From: Typha latifolia
Taxonomy: Eukaryota; Streptophyta; Magnoliopsida; Poales; Typhaceae
Direction of reading: 5' to 3'
Assembly (NCBI GenBank): GCA_019914945.1
Contig: CM034100.1
Location: forward strand, 5,965,209-6,029,208
Length of the DNA: 64,000 nucleotides
The notes under the pieces were generated by a model that made no database searches, was not told where the DNA came from, and was given only the letters and a program-made list of their open reading frames with translations. The translations under genes were made by a program, and so were the position numbers. Of this stretch, positions 39,616-53,060 are shown in pieces (within the stretch, counting starts at the first letter, position 1; each line of letters starts with the position of its first letter).

Positions 39616-42231
39616 AGCTAAGTACACACTCTATTTACTATCTGTATTTGAATTCATATCTATAAAAAAATGATTACATATATAATTTTACCACTATCTA
39701 ATCTATATCCAATCCCCCTCCCATAATTCGCTATGTGCTTCCTTACGTAAGGTTGCCCTCATATAATATGCTCGTGAGAATCAGAGCTACCCACAATAGC
39801 ATCATAATCAAAATAACAAAAACTTGTAGAAACAAAAAGGGAGTCTGCGAGCCATAACAAGTTCATCAATAATACTTAAGCGAGGAGAGTTTTTTAATAC
39901 AAAATATACCAAGAAAATAAAAACTCAAATGAAGCCTATTACGAGATGATTTCCCTATTGTAGTGTTCAACCTAAAGAGCATTAACTATTTTTAGGAGTG
40001 TCTTACATTAGACAATAGGATGTTGTGGTAGTCTTAACGACAGGGCTAAAATAAATTAATTAAAATCCAATTGGGGTTAGCATGCATGCCATACCTGCAT
40101 TTGGGTTTGAGGTATGAAATGTAGTTGGCACATTTGATATAGTTGAAATCACTTCAATATTTGTTGTTCGAAAAAATCACTCAGGGAAATGGTCGATTTC
40201 CACCAAACATATGGACGAGATGGCTCTAGAGATGCCCTAGCAAGCTCCACCTCATAAACCTACGAGTAAATAACTGGGAGAGATTGAAAAACTACAATTG
40301 GAGCATTTTAATGGTGATAACCATAAAACTAAAGTAGATTCGCCCTAAGCTTGACCCCATATAAATAGCTTGTAAAGACTAGTAACCCTTCCATTTACCC
40401 TGCTATGTTAGTATCCTTCCTTGTGGCTCCATGAGTCGATCTAGTGGGTGGTGAATAATTGATCAAAGAGCAAGCAATCGCTAGTTTTAATGATTTCCTC
40501 TTCCCAACCTGCACAACTACTACAAAATAAGTTAAAACAAGTGAACCTAATATCCCAAAATGCTCTCCTCTACAAGATTAGTCAATCTGTGTCATTTATT
40601 AAATATAAGGTGAGTCTAATATGCAACAAGTATCAACAATCTGAAGCATAGTAATGTATGAGAGAAACACATAGCATGCACAATATGTATAACATAATTA
40701 CACCCAACATGATATATAGTACATAATACAGCAAGTCATGAATAGTTTGTCTAAGTGCGAATAACAACATGCCTAGTTGTTTGAGATTTATAGGCCTCAT
40801 GGCCATAAATATGATGCTAATAGCATATTATTATGTGAGTAATATATCAACATGTATGTCATAAACATCATCATAGAATAAGTAAACATTACCTTAGGAA
40901 AATATGTTATTATGAACACACAATCATCATGGACAAGTGATGTAAATTGATATATTGTGTAGTGATGTAGTAAATCAACTATATCATCCATTTGAGTAAG
41001 TCTATTACTTCTAGAATAATAATGAGTAGCAAGGGAAAATCGTTAATTTCTTAGGTAACGATGATGCTTCTCATTAATCACAATTTGCTCCATCCCAGGA
41101 GAGATATGTGGTAAAATTTTATTACTACCAACATAAGAATAATTTATCAAAATTAAAAGGTCCAAAGTATGACATAAAAGCAGGGAAGGGAAGGGAAGCG
41201 GGTGTTGCTCATACTCTAGCCCGATGAAGTATAACATAATATCACTTATATACCCTAAAAGAGAAAAAATATCATAATTTTAGTTACCATGTTAGCACAA
41301 AAAAAATTAATTTTACAAAATTGCCTTTGTATACATGAGAATAGAGAGATGTTGATTGAGATTAATGGGAGGAAGAGAGATTGTTGGAGATTGAGAAAAA
41401 TAAGAGAATTAAAAGCTTTTGGAAGGAAGAGAGAGAGAGAGTACGTGGGAAAGATTAGTTATGATTATTCTGGATGGAAATACAAATGGTGTACTGATGG
41501 AGGATGACTAGATTGAAATATTTGAATAATTTAGTCCTTTAGGAGGGGATTAGTGTACTTTTTTTTTTCTTTTCTTTTTTACTTTGAGTGGTATAAATTA
41601 TACCAAGTCACACATTTTAGAGGTTAGAATTAGATCAGACTAATAAAAACCTTGGAATCGACCAGCAAGTCGATTTGTTTCGATTATAAATCAATTAACT
41701 AATTCGATAGTTTAATGTGACTAAATTTGAGGTGAATTTAAAGATCTTTATTAGAGACAAAGTTATATAATATTGACTAAATTTTAAATAATAAAAATAT
41801 AATAAATATATCTTTGTTTAAGAATCGATGTTTAAATTCGATCTCTACTTTAGTCAAATATAATAAAAAAATATTTATATTTTAATTAAGATAAGATAGT
41901 AAAATGCAATTAACCCAAATTATAACCATGGTTAACTACCGCACTCTATTTACACCATGTGCCTCAACCGACATGTCATAAGAGTAAATCAGACGGCGCC
42001 AATTAAAGTACTATTGTCTTGTCTGTAGAAGTTAAGATCCTTACTATTAGGAAATTATTTTTTGTTTTAATTACTCCAATAACATAGTCAAGGTCCCTTC
42101 TCTTCCTGCTAGGTGATGAGCAATTTGATTCTTTTAAAATACTTTATTAAAATGACCATGGAATCAGTAGAAATACTTTTAATCAAGCCATGCCAACATT
42201 GAAGAATTCAAAGTCTACACAAGCACAGATA

Positions 42232-42232
<1 letters not shown>
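39616..42232. other. AT-rich spacer upstream of the GT47 gene
   Basis: No gene found. Small ORFs such as 41289-41507 are AT/GA-composition artefacts. The last few hundred bases presumably include the GT47 promoter, but I could not fix a TATA box. Confidence 0.45.

Positions 42233-42301
<69 letters not shown>
42233..42301. repeat. (GA)n microsatellite in the probable GT47 5' UTR
   Basis: About 69 bases of nearly pure GA lie just before a purine-rich leader. The leader ends AAAAG at a GTAACC donor (about 42337). The intron would close at CCTTGCAG (42448), leaving a 5' UTR intron. GA tracts in plant leaders can bind GAGA-type (BPC) factors; that role is inference. Confidence 0.85.
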
Positions 42302-42305
<4 letters not shown>

Positions 42306-42479
42306 GAGGAGGGAAGAAGAGAACATCCAATGCAAAAGGTAACCTTGCTCTGGTTTTTCTCAATCACCTTCTTTTTATCTTATTAGCTATCTCTCCTTGT
42401 TTATACGATTGGTAGCAATTCAATTGTGTGATATTTATCACCTTGCAGGTTGAAGGAGGATAGTTTTGTGGGTTTCAGC

Positions 42480-45108
42480 ATGGCCAGATCACAGAAGCCA
42501 TCTCTGATAAAATCCAGGAGATGGGTTCGATTCATGGTGATCATTCTCTTTGCTGTGATGTTATTTGAGAGCTCCAAACTCCACTTCAGGATTGCTTTGC
42601 TGCCTCCCTTTCCTGATTTGAAGTTCTCCATCATCCAGAATACAAGTCCACCACAAGAAGCCGCCGCCACTTCTTTGCCACTAAGTGCTGGAAAGCTCTC
42701 TCTTGTAGGTGACACAGGTAGCTTCATTGACTCATCAAAAAGCGAAAGGACAGAGAGAATTGATGGAGAATCTGAGAATGATGACGAGAGTTTTACGTCG
42801 AAAAAGCTAATGGAATCAGATGGCTATGTATCAGAAAGCGTTGGCAATTCTTGGATGGTACTGAATGGTGATAGAGGATTTAATTCGACATCCGACGGCG
42901 AGGAAGTTAAAATCGACATGAATCAAGTCGATACCTCTCTGTTGGCGTCTACCGACATTGTTTCTTATGATAATGAGCATGTAGAGGAGAAGTTGGGTGT
43001 GAATTCAAGTGATCATTTCATGGCTGTGGCATTTAGTGCTCTATCAGGAGAGCAAGCAATGGAAGTTACGTCTGGATTGCGAGGAAATGACATACCTCTT
43101 AAGGATGAGACCTCTATTTCTAATGAAGCTAGTTATTCAAACAGAGATAATAATGCTACGTTAGAAATTACGGTTTCTCCGAAGAGGAAAAAAAATAAAA
43201 AGAAGTCGGTAGTGCCCCCAATTTACATATCAGAAATGAATCAACTACTACTTAGGAATCGCGCTTCATATCGATCAGCGGTAAATGCTTCAGTTTTTTT
43301 TTTCCTTTACTCTTTTCAGCTTGACGGTAGTTTGATGATAAGTCATGCTTTTATCTTGATTGCAGAGGCCTCTATGGTCTTCAGCACCAGATCGCGAGAT
43401 TTTAGCTGCAAGGGCAGAGATTGAGAATGCACCTTTAGTGAAGGAGGATAGGGAACTTTACGCACCTATATATCGAAATATTTCCATGTTTAAAAGGTAG
43501 ATTTTTTAAATTAATATTGCAATTTATTATCATCTGTTGTTGCAACTGTTTGAACTGAAGTATATATGTCACAGTATGTTGAAGTAAGAACTCCATTAAT
43601 TTCCTCAAGGTAATCCATTATGCTAATAGTCTGATCTCTGTAATCCTGCATGGAAGAAGATAATATGTACTTGTACTTGAAGATAATATGTACTTGAGCA
43701 CACAAAAGTTATTAGATATTCAGATTCTAAACAGTCTACTTCTATATTAATCTTTCTGCCTTCTATAAGATTGCAACCAATTGCATATTACCATCATAGT
43801 TCCTTGTACCATATGACAGCCAATTCTAACAAGTATTATTTTCAGGAGCTACAAGTTGATGGAAGAAATCCTCAAGGTCTATGTTTACAAGGAAGGAGAG
43901 AAGCCCATACTTCACCTGCCATTGCTCAAGGGTATCTATGCCTCTGAAGGATGGTTCATGAAGCAAATGGAGTCAAGCAAACGCTTCGTCGTAACTAACC
44001 CTGCGAAAGCCCACATGTTTTACTTGCCATACAGTTCTTGTATCTTGAGGTTTCACTTGTACCAACCTTCTACCCACAACATGGGAGACTTAGAATGGTA
44101 CTTGAGGAATTATTTGGAGACAATCGCCGCGAAACATCCTTTCTGGAATAGAACTATGGGAGCTGACCATTTTCTTGCTGCTTGCCATGACTGGGTGAGC
44201 ATACTAAAACTTCAATCCTAAAGTAGCACGGCTAAAGTAGTATCACAATTCATCCGAACTCTGATAAAATTTCCATATTGTTTCTATGTAGCATGCTTAG
44301 CAACTAAAAGTTTATCAGTAAAATGACTTACAGTTTTCTGAAGTAGAACTAAGTCCATCTCGTTCCTGATTCATAGACATCTATATCTTATTCATTGGTA
44401 GTAAAATTTCCATTAACTACCTTTGTCTGCTTTATAATGTTTCCACAGGCACCATCCCAAACTAAGAGAACCATGGAACATCCTATAAGAGCCCTTTGCT
44501 CTGCCGATCTCCACAACGGCTTCCAACTAGGCAAGGATATCTCTCTGCTACAATCCGCTGTCCGTTATCCAAAGAATCCTCTTCGAGAACTTGGTGGAAT
44601 GCCGGCCAACAGAAGGCCTACACTTGCTTTTTTTGCAGGAAACACGCATGGTGGCCTCCGCGGAAAGTTACTGCAGTACTGGGAGAACAAAGATCCTGAC
44701 ATGAAAATATATGGGCCGACATTCCGGTGGATTAGAAGCAACATGACATACAAAATGTACATGAAGAGCAGCAAGTACTGCATCTGTCCAAGGGGCTATG
44801 AAGTTAACAGCCCAAGATTAGTAGAGTCCATCTTTTATGAGTGTGTTCCTGTGATCATCGCAGACAATTACGTGCCGCCCTTCTTCGAAGTATTGAATTG
44901 GGAAGCATTCTCTGTCATCATTCCAGAGAAGGATGTTCATAGACTGAAAGAATTGCTTCTTTCAATTCCAAGAGAAAAATATCGAGCATTGCAGATGGGT
45001 GTGAGGAAGGTGCAAAAGCACTTTCTTTGGCATAATAAGCCAGTGAAGTATGACGCATTTCATATGATCCTTCACTCTGTCTGGTCCAATAGAGTGTTCA
45101 GCATATGA
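42480..45108 (+). CDS. GT47 exostosin-family glycosyltransferase
   Basis: A type II Golgi glycosyltransferase of the plant exostosin (GT47) family, expected to act on wall polysaccharides or glycoproteins; donor and acceptor sugars cannot be read from sequence. Exons 42480-43280, 43366-43496, 43846-44194 and 44449-45108 keep phase and give 646 residues. I chose the ATG at 42480 (MARSQKPSL), followed by basic residues and a membrane anchor at about residues 15-30. Residues 30-260 are an acidic, Ser-rich low-complexity stem. The catalytic part shows LKVYVYKEGEKP, GIYASEGWFM, AHMFYLPYSS, HFLAACHDWAP, FFAGN, SKYCICPRGYE, SPRLVESIFYECVPVIIAD and PPF, all classic exostosin blocks. A likely 5' UTR intron precedes it. 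It converges on the CSLD gene. Confidence 0.93.
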
Positions 45109-46812
45109 AACAGATGATGGATGGAACTATTAATGTTGGAGAGAATGGTGAAGGACTAAGAGGCCATGTATCAATTTGTTTGGCAAGTTCTCATGCAGAA
45201 GAGCAGAGTAACAAAGTGAAGAGGTTGGAGCAGCAGTATTTTCTCTCTTCCAATACCAATTTGACATGGCCGATGTAAAGAGAATTAAGTTTCTACTGTA
45301 AGTAGAATATGGTCTAGTTCTTGAATCAGATCTTAGACATTTTTGTTCAATATCCTCTTGACAGGTGGAGTCTAAACCACTAGTGAAGCAGCAAATACTG
45401 CTTTAACGTGTATATGTTGTTGCCTCATCTCCGTAAGATTGTGAAGATAGATTTATTTTGCTTCTTTAAGACTGCATTGCCTTGGAATATTTCTGCAACT
45501 GCGAGAAGAAGCATGCAAGCATTGGAGAAATTGGGAAATATTCCTTCTTATATTTGTCACGAGATTGATCTTTAATTGCCTTTTTAAAAAAAAAAATAAA
45601 GTCCTTAGACTGATAATTAGCTTCAAGCAAGGTTACAATTTGATATATGAGAATAAAAGGAGATAGGAAAATTAATTTTAATTTTTGGTTTTTATATAAT
45701 TGCGATTGAATTTCTTAATAGAAATTTTATAATTGCCACTAAATTTTTTAACATATTAGAATTGCCTCTAATTTTTTTTTATTCTTAGAGTATTGCTAAT
45801 ATGGTTAGTGTTTTTTAAGAAATATTCATATAATATTCCTAAGAAATAACTACAAAAGTTAATAAATGCATGTAAACTACTAAAATACAATTTTTATTAT
45901 AGAACATTTATCATAGATTCTTTTTTTTCTTTTATCTTTTTTCTTGTATTATAATATCGGGTAAAACTAGATAGCTTTTAATTTTTTTTTATTAATTTAC
46001 CCGAGAATAAAATGATTTTTTTTTCTTAATCTAAGTTCATTAAACTATAATTAGTTAGATTTTCCCGACAAGAGCAGCATTTTTAGGAAGAATTAAACTA
46101 TTTGGTGATAATTACAATATTTGAAATTTCTTCAGTGAAAAATATGTGAATAGCTCTTTAATTTTCGAAGGGTCCCATTTAACATAATTGTCTAGTGCCC
46201 TCAATTTATGTTGAGATACCACTATTGAAAATTTACAATGTTGTAGAAGAGCTTTTCTAGGAGCAGAGAATTGAAAAAAAAAAATAGAAAAGAGAAAAAA
46301 AGACATTGCAGCTCCGTTCCTAATCTTGCTTCTCGGAACGAAGGAAAAGGGAAAAAAAATTTGCTGAATCTGGATATTTCCTTTCTGAATCATCTTTGCT
46401 CTCCCATCTGAAGTCACACACTGACTGGGATACTAAACCTCACAGGAAACGAATCGAACAATGAGACATTTGCAGGGTAGTTTAGAAGTCTAGAAATATG
46501 CTCATTTAATTTGTCTACAACCTCTGCAAGCTTGACTGAATGGAGAAAGCTTATGGATCAAGCAGCACAACATTGCATCTAATATACTTAACATACCTGC
46601 ATAACAAAATGATTGAAGTCTTCAAATTAGAAAGAATCAATGAATTGCTAAATGTCAGTATGTGGATATAAAATTACATACAGGATTTATCAGAGCCAAA
46701 AAAAGAAGAAAAGAACAACTTTCACCTACACAAGCACATCTTTAATTCCAGTCATATAGACCTGCAAACTTGAAGAACAATAATTCTAACATCCTGTAGC
46801 TCATAACTCACC
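45109..46812. other. Intergenic space between the convergent GT47 and CSLD genes
   Basis: The 3' UTR of GT47 (to perhaps 45500) and that of CSLD (from 46812 back to perhaps 46500) meet here. The middle is AT-rich with poly-A/T runs. No gene seen; a 101-codon antisense ORF at 46417-46112 lacks coding character. Confidence 0.55.
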
Positions 46813-49800
46813 CTACGATTGACTTCCTTGGCTGGCGCTATCATCTGGTGGGCTTATGGAGATCCAGAGCAGCGACACTGTAATGGCTACAAGCCCAGCC
46901 CAGACATAAACAATGGTCGGCGTCCTTCCTCTTCTTCCCATTAACCCTTTTGCAAATGGATACATATGTGCCAGCACCCAAAAGCTGAAGAATATTCCAC
47001 CAAGAAGCTTGCTCCACTGTGGTATCTCACTGTAGACAGTCCTGGAGAACCCGACGACGACAGCTACGAGGTTGATGACAATGATGGTGAGAGGTGGGAT
47101 GAAGAGACTAGTCCATTTGATGATATAGAGGTCAGCGTATATGTCTTCCTCGTCGTCTCCAGCCGACTTGGAGGTGAGAGTGAATGAGATCTCGATTCCG
47201 GCAACAACCTTGAGAAGACCCTGTTGTCGCAAATGAAGACAGAGAGAGAATAAAAAGAATTTATGGTCAACATCAAGAAAGAGACCAAATAGAAGATTTG
47301 ATGCTAGTGCTTGACTAAAGTAGACATCTTCTAAAAGCTCCCATTGATGCTACATCAAATCACCTGAAGGACGGCCGCAAGGTGGGCGCTGGAGCCACCG
47401 ATGACCCAGAACTGCTCGTTGCGCCACCACTCCTCGAGGGCGATGCCGGACCACTTGACCTCAAGGAGGGAGAGGAGCATGAGTGTAACGGTAATGAGGA
47501 GGAGATAAACGAGGAAGGTGATGTTAAGAGACTGGACAATGAAGTGGCCGGAGAAGAGGGAGAGGGCAGGGAGCATGCAGTACACGACGAGGAAGATGGA
47601 GGTGAAGGGGTAGATGCCGACGTTGAGGTAGGCGATGCGCTGCAAGAATTTGAGACGAGGGGAGGCGAGGAGGGCGTTGTTTCGAGAGAAGAAAATCTCG
47701 ACAGAGCCGGTGGCCCACCGGAGGACCTGGTGGAGCCGGTCGGTGAGGTTGATCGGGGCGGTGCCGCGGAAGGCATCGCGCTTTGTGATGCAGTAGACGG
47801 AGCGCCACCCCCGGTTGTGCATGCGGTATCCAGTCACGACGTCCTCGGTCACGGAGCCGTAGATCCATCCTATGCGTTGTCCCCACTCCGTCTTGTCCTC
47901 ATACCTTATATTTGTTAGGGAGAGCTAGGTTTCAACTTCTTTTTCTAACTGTTTCCAGCGTTCGGTGTTGCAAATAGAGAAAAACAAACAACATATTTGG
48001 ATTAGTCTTACCAGCATGAGATAACCGAGACGGCCTCCGCCACCGTCGGCGCATCAAGCGGCGGCCGCGGCACTAGCAATGCCCCCGGCGGTCTCCCATT
48101 CTTCACCGCCGGGTGATCAGCCAGCGGCCGTCCCTGAAACTCCGCCACGGCGATTGAATCCGTAAACATCGTCGAGTTTCCAAACCTCCTCGGCGCGTCG
48201 AGATCCGGGTGGTGCGCGAAGGGCTTCGCTTCCTCCCCCTCCTCGCCCAGCGGCACATCTGATGCTGCTCTCTTATGCTGCCCATATAACCCCGAGTACT
48301 CATTCGCCCTCGGTGGGTTAAATCCATAGAGCGCGTACCTCCGAAAGAGACACCCGGTTCCCACGTACATAGGCCCCTGCAAACCATCGAGAGCTCGCAT
48401 ATTGCCGTCGAAGAACACCGTGTTGTGGTTTGCGTAGCGATCGGAGGGGTCGATCCCCTCGAACCGCTGCGGGAATTGGATGTAACATATCCGGTCGCCG
48501 CCGCGGTCCATCATGTAGCACATTCCTTCTCGAATTGCTAGAGAGTTATATATATAGTGATCACAATCGAAGTTTAGGATGAATGCGCCATTGGATAGTA
48601 TAGCGGAGGCGCGAACGAGCGCGTTCATGGCGCCGGCTTTCTTGTTATGGTCGTAACCGGGGCGCTTCTCTCTGGAGACGTAGACGAACATGGGGAGGCG
48701 GATGTCGATGCCCGTGAAGTCCATGAACGGGTGTTCGCCCGGTGCGCCGTAGAGCGGATCGAAGTGTGGGCTTTTTATCATCACTTGGAGGATCCCGGCG
48801 TGGTCTCCTTTGGAGTGGTCGGGGGATGGGGCCGCCCACGTGCCCGGCCAGTGGGTACCGTCGGCCATCCACGTCGCCTTGACGATCTTGGATGGGTCGA
48901 CTTCCTCCCCCTTGTCGCGCGCCATCTTCTTCTCGCGGAGCTCGTCGCGGGAATTGATCGAGTCCGAGCGGCGCCGAATGGAGTCAGGGAGGCCGTTGAT
49001 TCGGACCTTGAACTCGTCGTACTCGCGCTTGATCCACCGGCGGTCCTTGACGAAGTCGGGGCGCTTCTTATTCTTAGTGGGGTCGCCGCGGATGGCGAAG
49101 TAGGTTTCCGGGTTGCGGGGCTCGATGGAGTGCTTACGGCAGAAAGGGACCCACACCTCGGCGAAGGTGGAGGCCTCAGCCATTGCCTCGAAAGTAAGAA
49201 GAGCCGCGCCGTCGTCTGAGATGTAGACGGAGAGCTTCTCTACAGGGTACTCTGTTGCAAGGATGGAGAGGAGGGTATTGGCGGTGACGAGGGGTGGCTC
49301 CTTCTCAGGGTCGGCGGTGGAGATGAAGACATCGAGACCTGGTAGATCGGAGCGGCCGTGGGGGTTGCCAGGCGACGGCGACTCGAATTTATCGCGCAAG
49401 GCCGCGAGATCAGCAGCTCGATTGATGGGGTTGAGCTTAGGGAGCTGGTCGAGCAACCAGGAGAAGGCAAACCAGACCTCGCACACGATCGACAGTCCCC
49501 ACAGCCACATCGCGTCCTCGTTCGGGTTCTGAATCCGCCACGACAAGAACAAGAAGAGCGCCACCAGCCGCACAAGTACCAGCAGCCTGCATAAGAAAAC
49601 ATATCTTCCTGTCTCTCATACATTATCTCAGACAACTAACGGGCGTTGCATCTCGGTACATACCTATAAGGGCTTAGTATGGCGGCCGGTATCTTGATCT
49701 TCCTCGTAAGCGGCTTCCACGGCTTGTCCATGAAATCTGACATGCTCATTGGGACGCCGCTGTCGTCGTCGTACCCCGCGGCGTCCTGCGACCAGAAAGC

Positions 49801-50205
49801 GTTCCCGATCCCGTACGTCCCTTTCGTTTCGAACAGCCACCTGTTGTGGTCGAAGTCCCCCGTCTGGCTCCTCAACAGCAGTGACTTGGTCGAATTCATC
49901 ATCGACATCTTCCTCTCCAGCTTCGAAGCCGTTCTCGGGAGGTCGTCGGGCTTGGATGAGGCGGCGGTGGAGCGGGAGTTGGCAGCGGTGGAAGATGAGG
50001 TGGTGGTGGCGCCGTAGGGTTGGTTGTCGGGGGTGGGGGGCATGAGGACGGTGTAGTTGACGTAGTCATTGGGGCCGCCAGAGGAGGTGGAGGTGAGCTC
50101 CGAGGCGAGGCCGATGTCGATGTCGTCGTCGCGGGAGAGGCTCACGATGCGGCCGCTCGACGTCCGCCGCGCGAACTTGATCGGCGGCTTTTTGGGAGAT
50201 GACAT
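46813..50205 (-). CDS. CSLD: Cellulose synthase-like protein D (CSLD), short form
   Basis: A GT2 processive glycan synthase; CSLDs make beta-1,4-linked wall glucan in tip-growing and dividing cells. Exons 50205-49664, 49586-48012, 47904-47364 and 47220-46813 keep phase and give 1021 residues. The N-terminus [19 protein letters not shown], then [14 protein letters not shown], is CSLD-specific. Catalytic motifs are present: DD at about 305-306, DCD 521-523, TED 725-727 and QVLRW 765-769. Two N-terminal membrane helices (from about 182) and six C-terminal ones are visible. The RING-like zinc finger of longer CSLDs is absent: exon 1 goes from the N-terminal leader straight to LERKMSMM and [17 protein letters not shown]. 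This matches Arabidopsis CSLD1-like members of about 1030 residues. Exon 2 is strongly GC-rich. Family certain; subgroup likely. Confidence 0.95.
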
Positions 50206-52590
50206 TGTGGTAAGTGTATGATTCTCTTCTCCTTCCCTCCTTTATGATTCAGAAATCAATTTGTGCTCTAGTTTGTGTATCCAGAGATGATATTTTCTGG
50301 TTGTCATGGGAGAGGGGAAGGGGAGGAGGAGGAAGAGAGACAAAAGGTGGGTGGGAAAGGTTTGGGTGGTTGCATGGATGTGGTAGGATTTCTCGAGAGT
50401 GGTGTGGTGAGGAGGGAATTGCGAGACGGAAGTCATTCGATGAGCCGATAGTTGCGGGAGAGGGAGGGGTAGATTTTTGATCTAGTGCGACGAGTATGTT
50501 TATATAATTTTTTATTTTTGAGTTTTTTAAATAATTGCCACTGAAATTATTTAAATATCATAATTATTATTATATTCTTTAAATATTATAATTGTCACCA
50601 AAATATTTTAGAATAAAAAAATACTTTTTTATTCTTGAGTCGAAAGATCAAAATTGAATTGATTAATTTCAATTTGAGTCATAAGCAAATTCATGACTAT
50701 TTCAAATCAAGCTCAAACCAAACTTTTTTTATATATAGTTATTTATTTATTAATATATAAATCGAGTCTAATTAAGTTTTATCCAACCAAATGATTGAGC
50801 CCCTTGATTAATTTTATAATCTTAGATCCTCTTGCATCCAGTACGATGAATAACATCTTATACTGTTTGGGAATCAGAGGAATCTTTAATTCACATTATT
50901 GTATTAGAAAAAGTGGGATGTTTTGTCGTTAGGTTTTAGAATAAGATTATGATCAATAACATTTCTACTATTATTTTATCATGTGTTTCTTATTAGGGAT
51001 GTTGATTTCTATTGTTATTCTAAAATAAATAAATAAATAGATTTGTGAATATATGTTTCGATAAAATTATTTTTCATAATAATAACTATTCAAACTAAAT
51101 GTGTAGTTAGTTAGCTAGCATCCCTTCATATTTAACTTTCTTAACTATATTTTAGTTATCTAACTACCTTCACTTCTTAGTTATTGTCTTTTTATTTTCC
51201 ATAAATTAAAGAGGGTGCTATTAATTTAAGATATACCAATAAATTTTCTAAAATTGAGAAAGTTATTTTGATTCTTGGAAAACCTCAATGCATAGTGTGT
51301 TAATATTAACTCTTGTTTACTTTTTCAGTTATACCTTTATTCATGATGGTATTGTATCCTGAAAAGATATTATTTTCTTTATTTTCAATTGCAACTAACT
51401 AACGCCAAATTTATTCAGAAGATAGATATACCTTTGCATACCTTTGCCTAATCATTACATGAGTCTAGACATTTTGAATTCATTTGGCTCCACGATATTC
51501 TTTAGTTTCTAATATTTTTATAAGCATAAATTAATTGGTGATTTTAAATGACTATTTCAAGCGCTGCACTTTCATCCATGTTATCGCATGATAAACTTGA
51601 TCACTTTGATAAAATAACTATAAATAATAGAATAAGAAATTGAAGTTTGTCTTTATAATAATAAAATCTCATTATGTGATGGAAAATAAATATCCTATCT
51701 TAATCGAGAAGTCCACTATAAAAGAGAAAGTTATAAAAAATGGGATGAGAATAATGTTCTATGATATAGTACTATATCAACTAAAGTTTGATATGTGCTG
51801 TCACATTAAGACCGCAAATGAGATTTCAATAGCCTAAGAGAATAAAAAATAAAACATTAGACTATATACTCTTCAGTTACTTTGATATTAAAATGATTGA
51901 TAATAAGCTTATTCTTTTGCAAGTTTATGATTTATAACTTATTGTACAATAAATGTATTTTATAACATTTTTGTAGAAGAGAAACTTCAATTTGATATTA
52001 TCTCTAGTATTCTTAGTAATTCTCGATTTGTCATTATAGAGTTTAATGCTAATTATTAAGGAGAAATTTTCAAATCACATATAAGTTAAATATATAATAT
52101 GTTACTAACAAATATATCAAGTTGATTGAAATGTAGAAAAAGTATAATTGATGTTAGAGCAATAGTCTCTCAAAAAATATTCGTGTCAAAGGGCAAAGTT
52201 ACCATCTCTAATTTATACTAGCTAGTTGTATATCATTTTTTTAAAAATTTTAAACTATTTTCATAAAATAAATATGATTTCAACAATGTAAAAAAATACC
52301 TGCTAACGAATCCAGATCGATTTCTTTTGGCACACTATGTGCCAAGTCTTTCCGCCGTTGAGAAAAGATCACTATTGTAGTGTCTAGATCTATCTCTCCT
52401 CCTCTTATGACTTTCTCCATCTTCTATACAGACAAAAATCCACTAAATACTCATGATCTAAGACTCCTCTCGCTCTGCAATCATGCTCTCCATTCCACAT
52501 AGTGCTCATAGCCAACCCTAAATTTTGCGTAGAAATTCTTGCTCTCTAGACCCTAGCTATCATACATTGTTGCAGCTTAAACTCAATTTT
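50206..52590. other. CSLD promoter side and AT-rich spacer
   Basis: Bases 50206-50480 are the CSLD 5' UTR/proximal promoter, G/A-rich on the + strand (CT-rich in the sense of the gene). Beyond 50480 the DNA is AT-rich with no recognisable gene or structured repeat. Confidence 0.5.
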
Positions 52591-52599
52591 CCACATTTT

Positions 52600-53060
52600 T
52601 TCTAAAGCCCTTAAAAGCACCTAAGAGGATCTCACAAGAGAAAGCCCTATTTCTCCATTTTGTTGCTTGATATCCAAAATTGTTGGACTTGTAGCAAAAA
52701 ACATTCTTCCTGCACAATGTTGCCCAATGCCCTCGTTCACCAAACCAAAAACAACCCCTCGATCACCTTCTTGTTGCCTCAGTCTTTAAAATCGTAGGAT
52801 TTTCTTGATAAGAATTCTCTCGAAGTACCTTACTGTATAGAGGATTCCTATTCCGCCCTTCTACCTTCTTAGATCCACTCCCCACCGAGCGATGTGATCT
52901 ATCTTGAGACTTACCCCCATCGAGAACTCCGTCGAGCGTGAGAGTATCAAACCCTACTCTTAATTCTCTCACTAGTCTCATCAGATTTTGTTGGATGAAT
53001 TTGTCAATCCGATCCATTCCCTGCATACGAATTGCCTTCATGGATTAGGCTTCTTAATCC
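52600..53060 (-). mobile_element. LINE ORF1 relic with two degenerate zinc knuckles
   Basis: The minus strand is open from 53041 to 52763 (MKAIRMQGMDRIDKFIQQ...). A little downstream it reads GCFWFGERGHWATLC and VFCYKSNNFGYQATKW. These are two CCHC knuckles with key residues lost (C to F in the first; C to S, H to Y and C to W in the second). Plant LINE ORF1 proteins carry such paired knuckles after a DUF4283-like region. Interrupted and non-functional. Confidence 0.55.

Noticed and set aside
42450..42479. Longer GT47 N-terminus starting MKEDSFVGFS
   Set aside because: That frame opens at a TTG and sits just after a CAG acceptor in the leader; the first ATG is at 42480.
47382..47918. 178-codon plus-strand ORF, Glu/Gly/Val rich
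   Set aside because: Antisense of CSLD exon 3, where GC-rich third positions keep the opposite strand open.
48647..49219. 190-codon plus-strand ORF
   Set aside because: Antisense shadow of CSLD exon 2 with no domain of its own.
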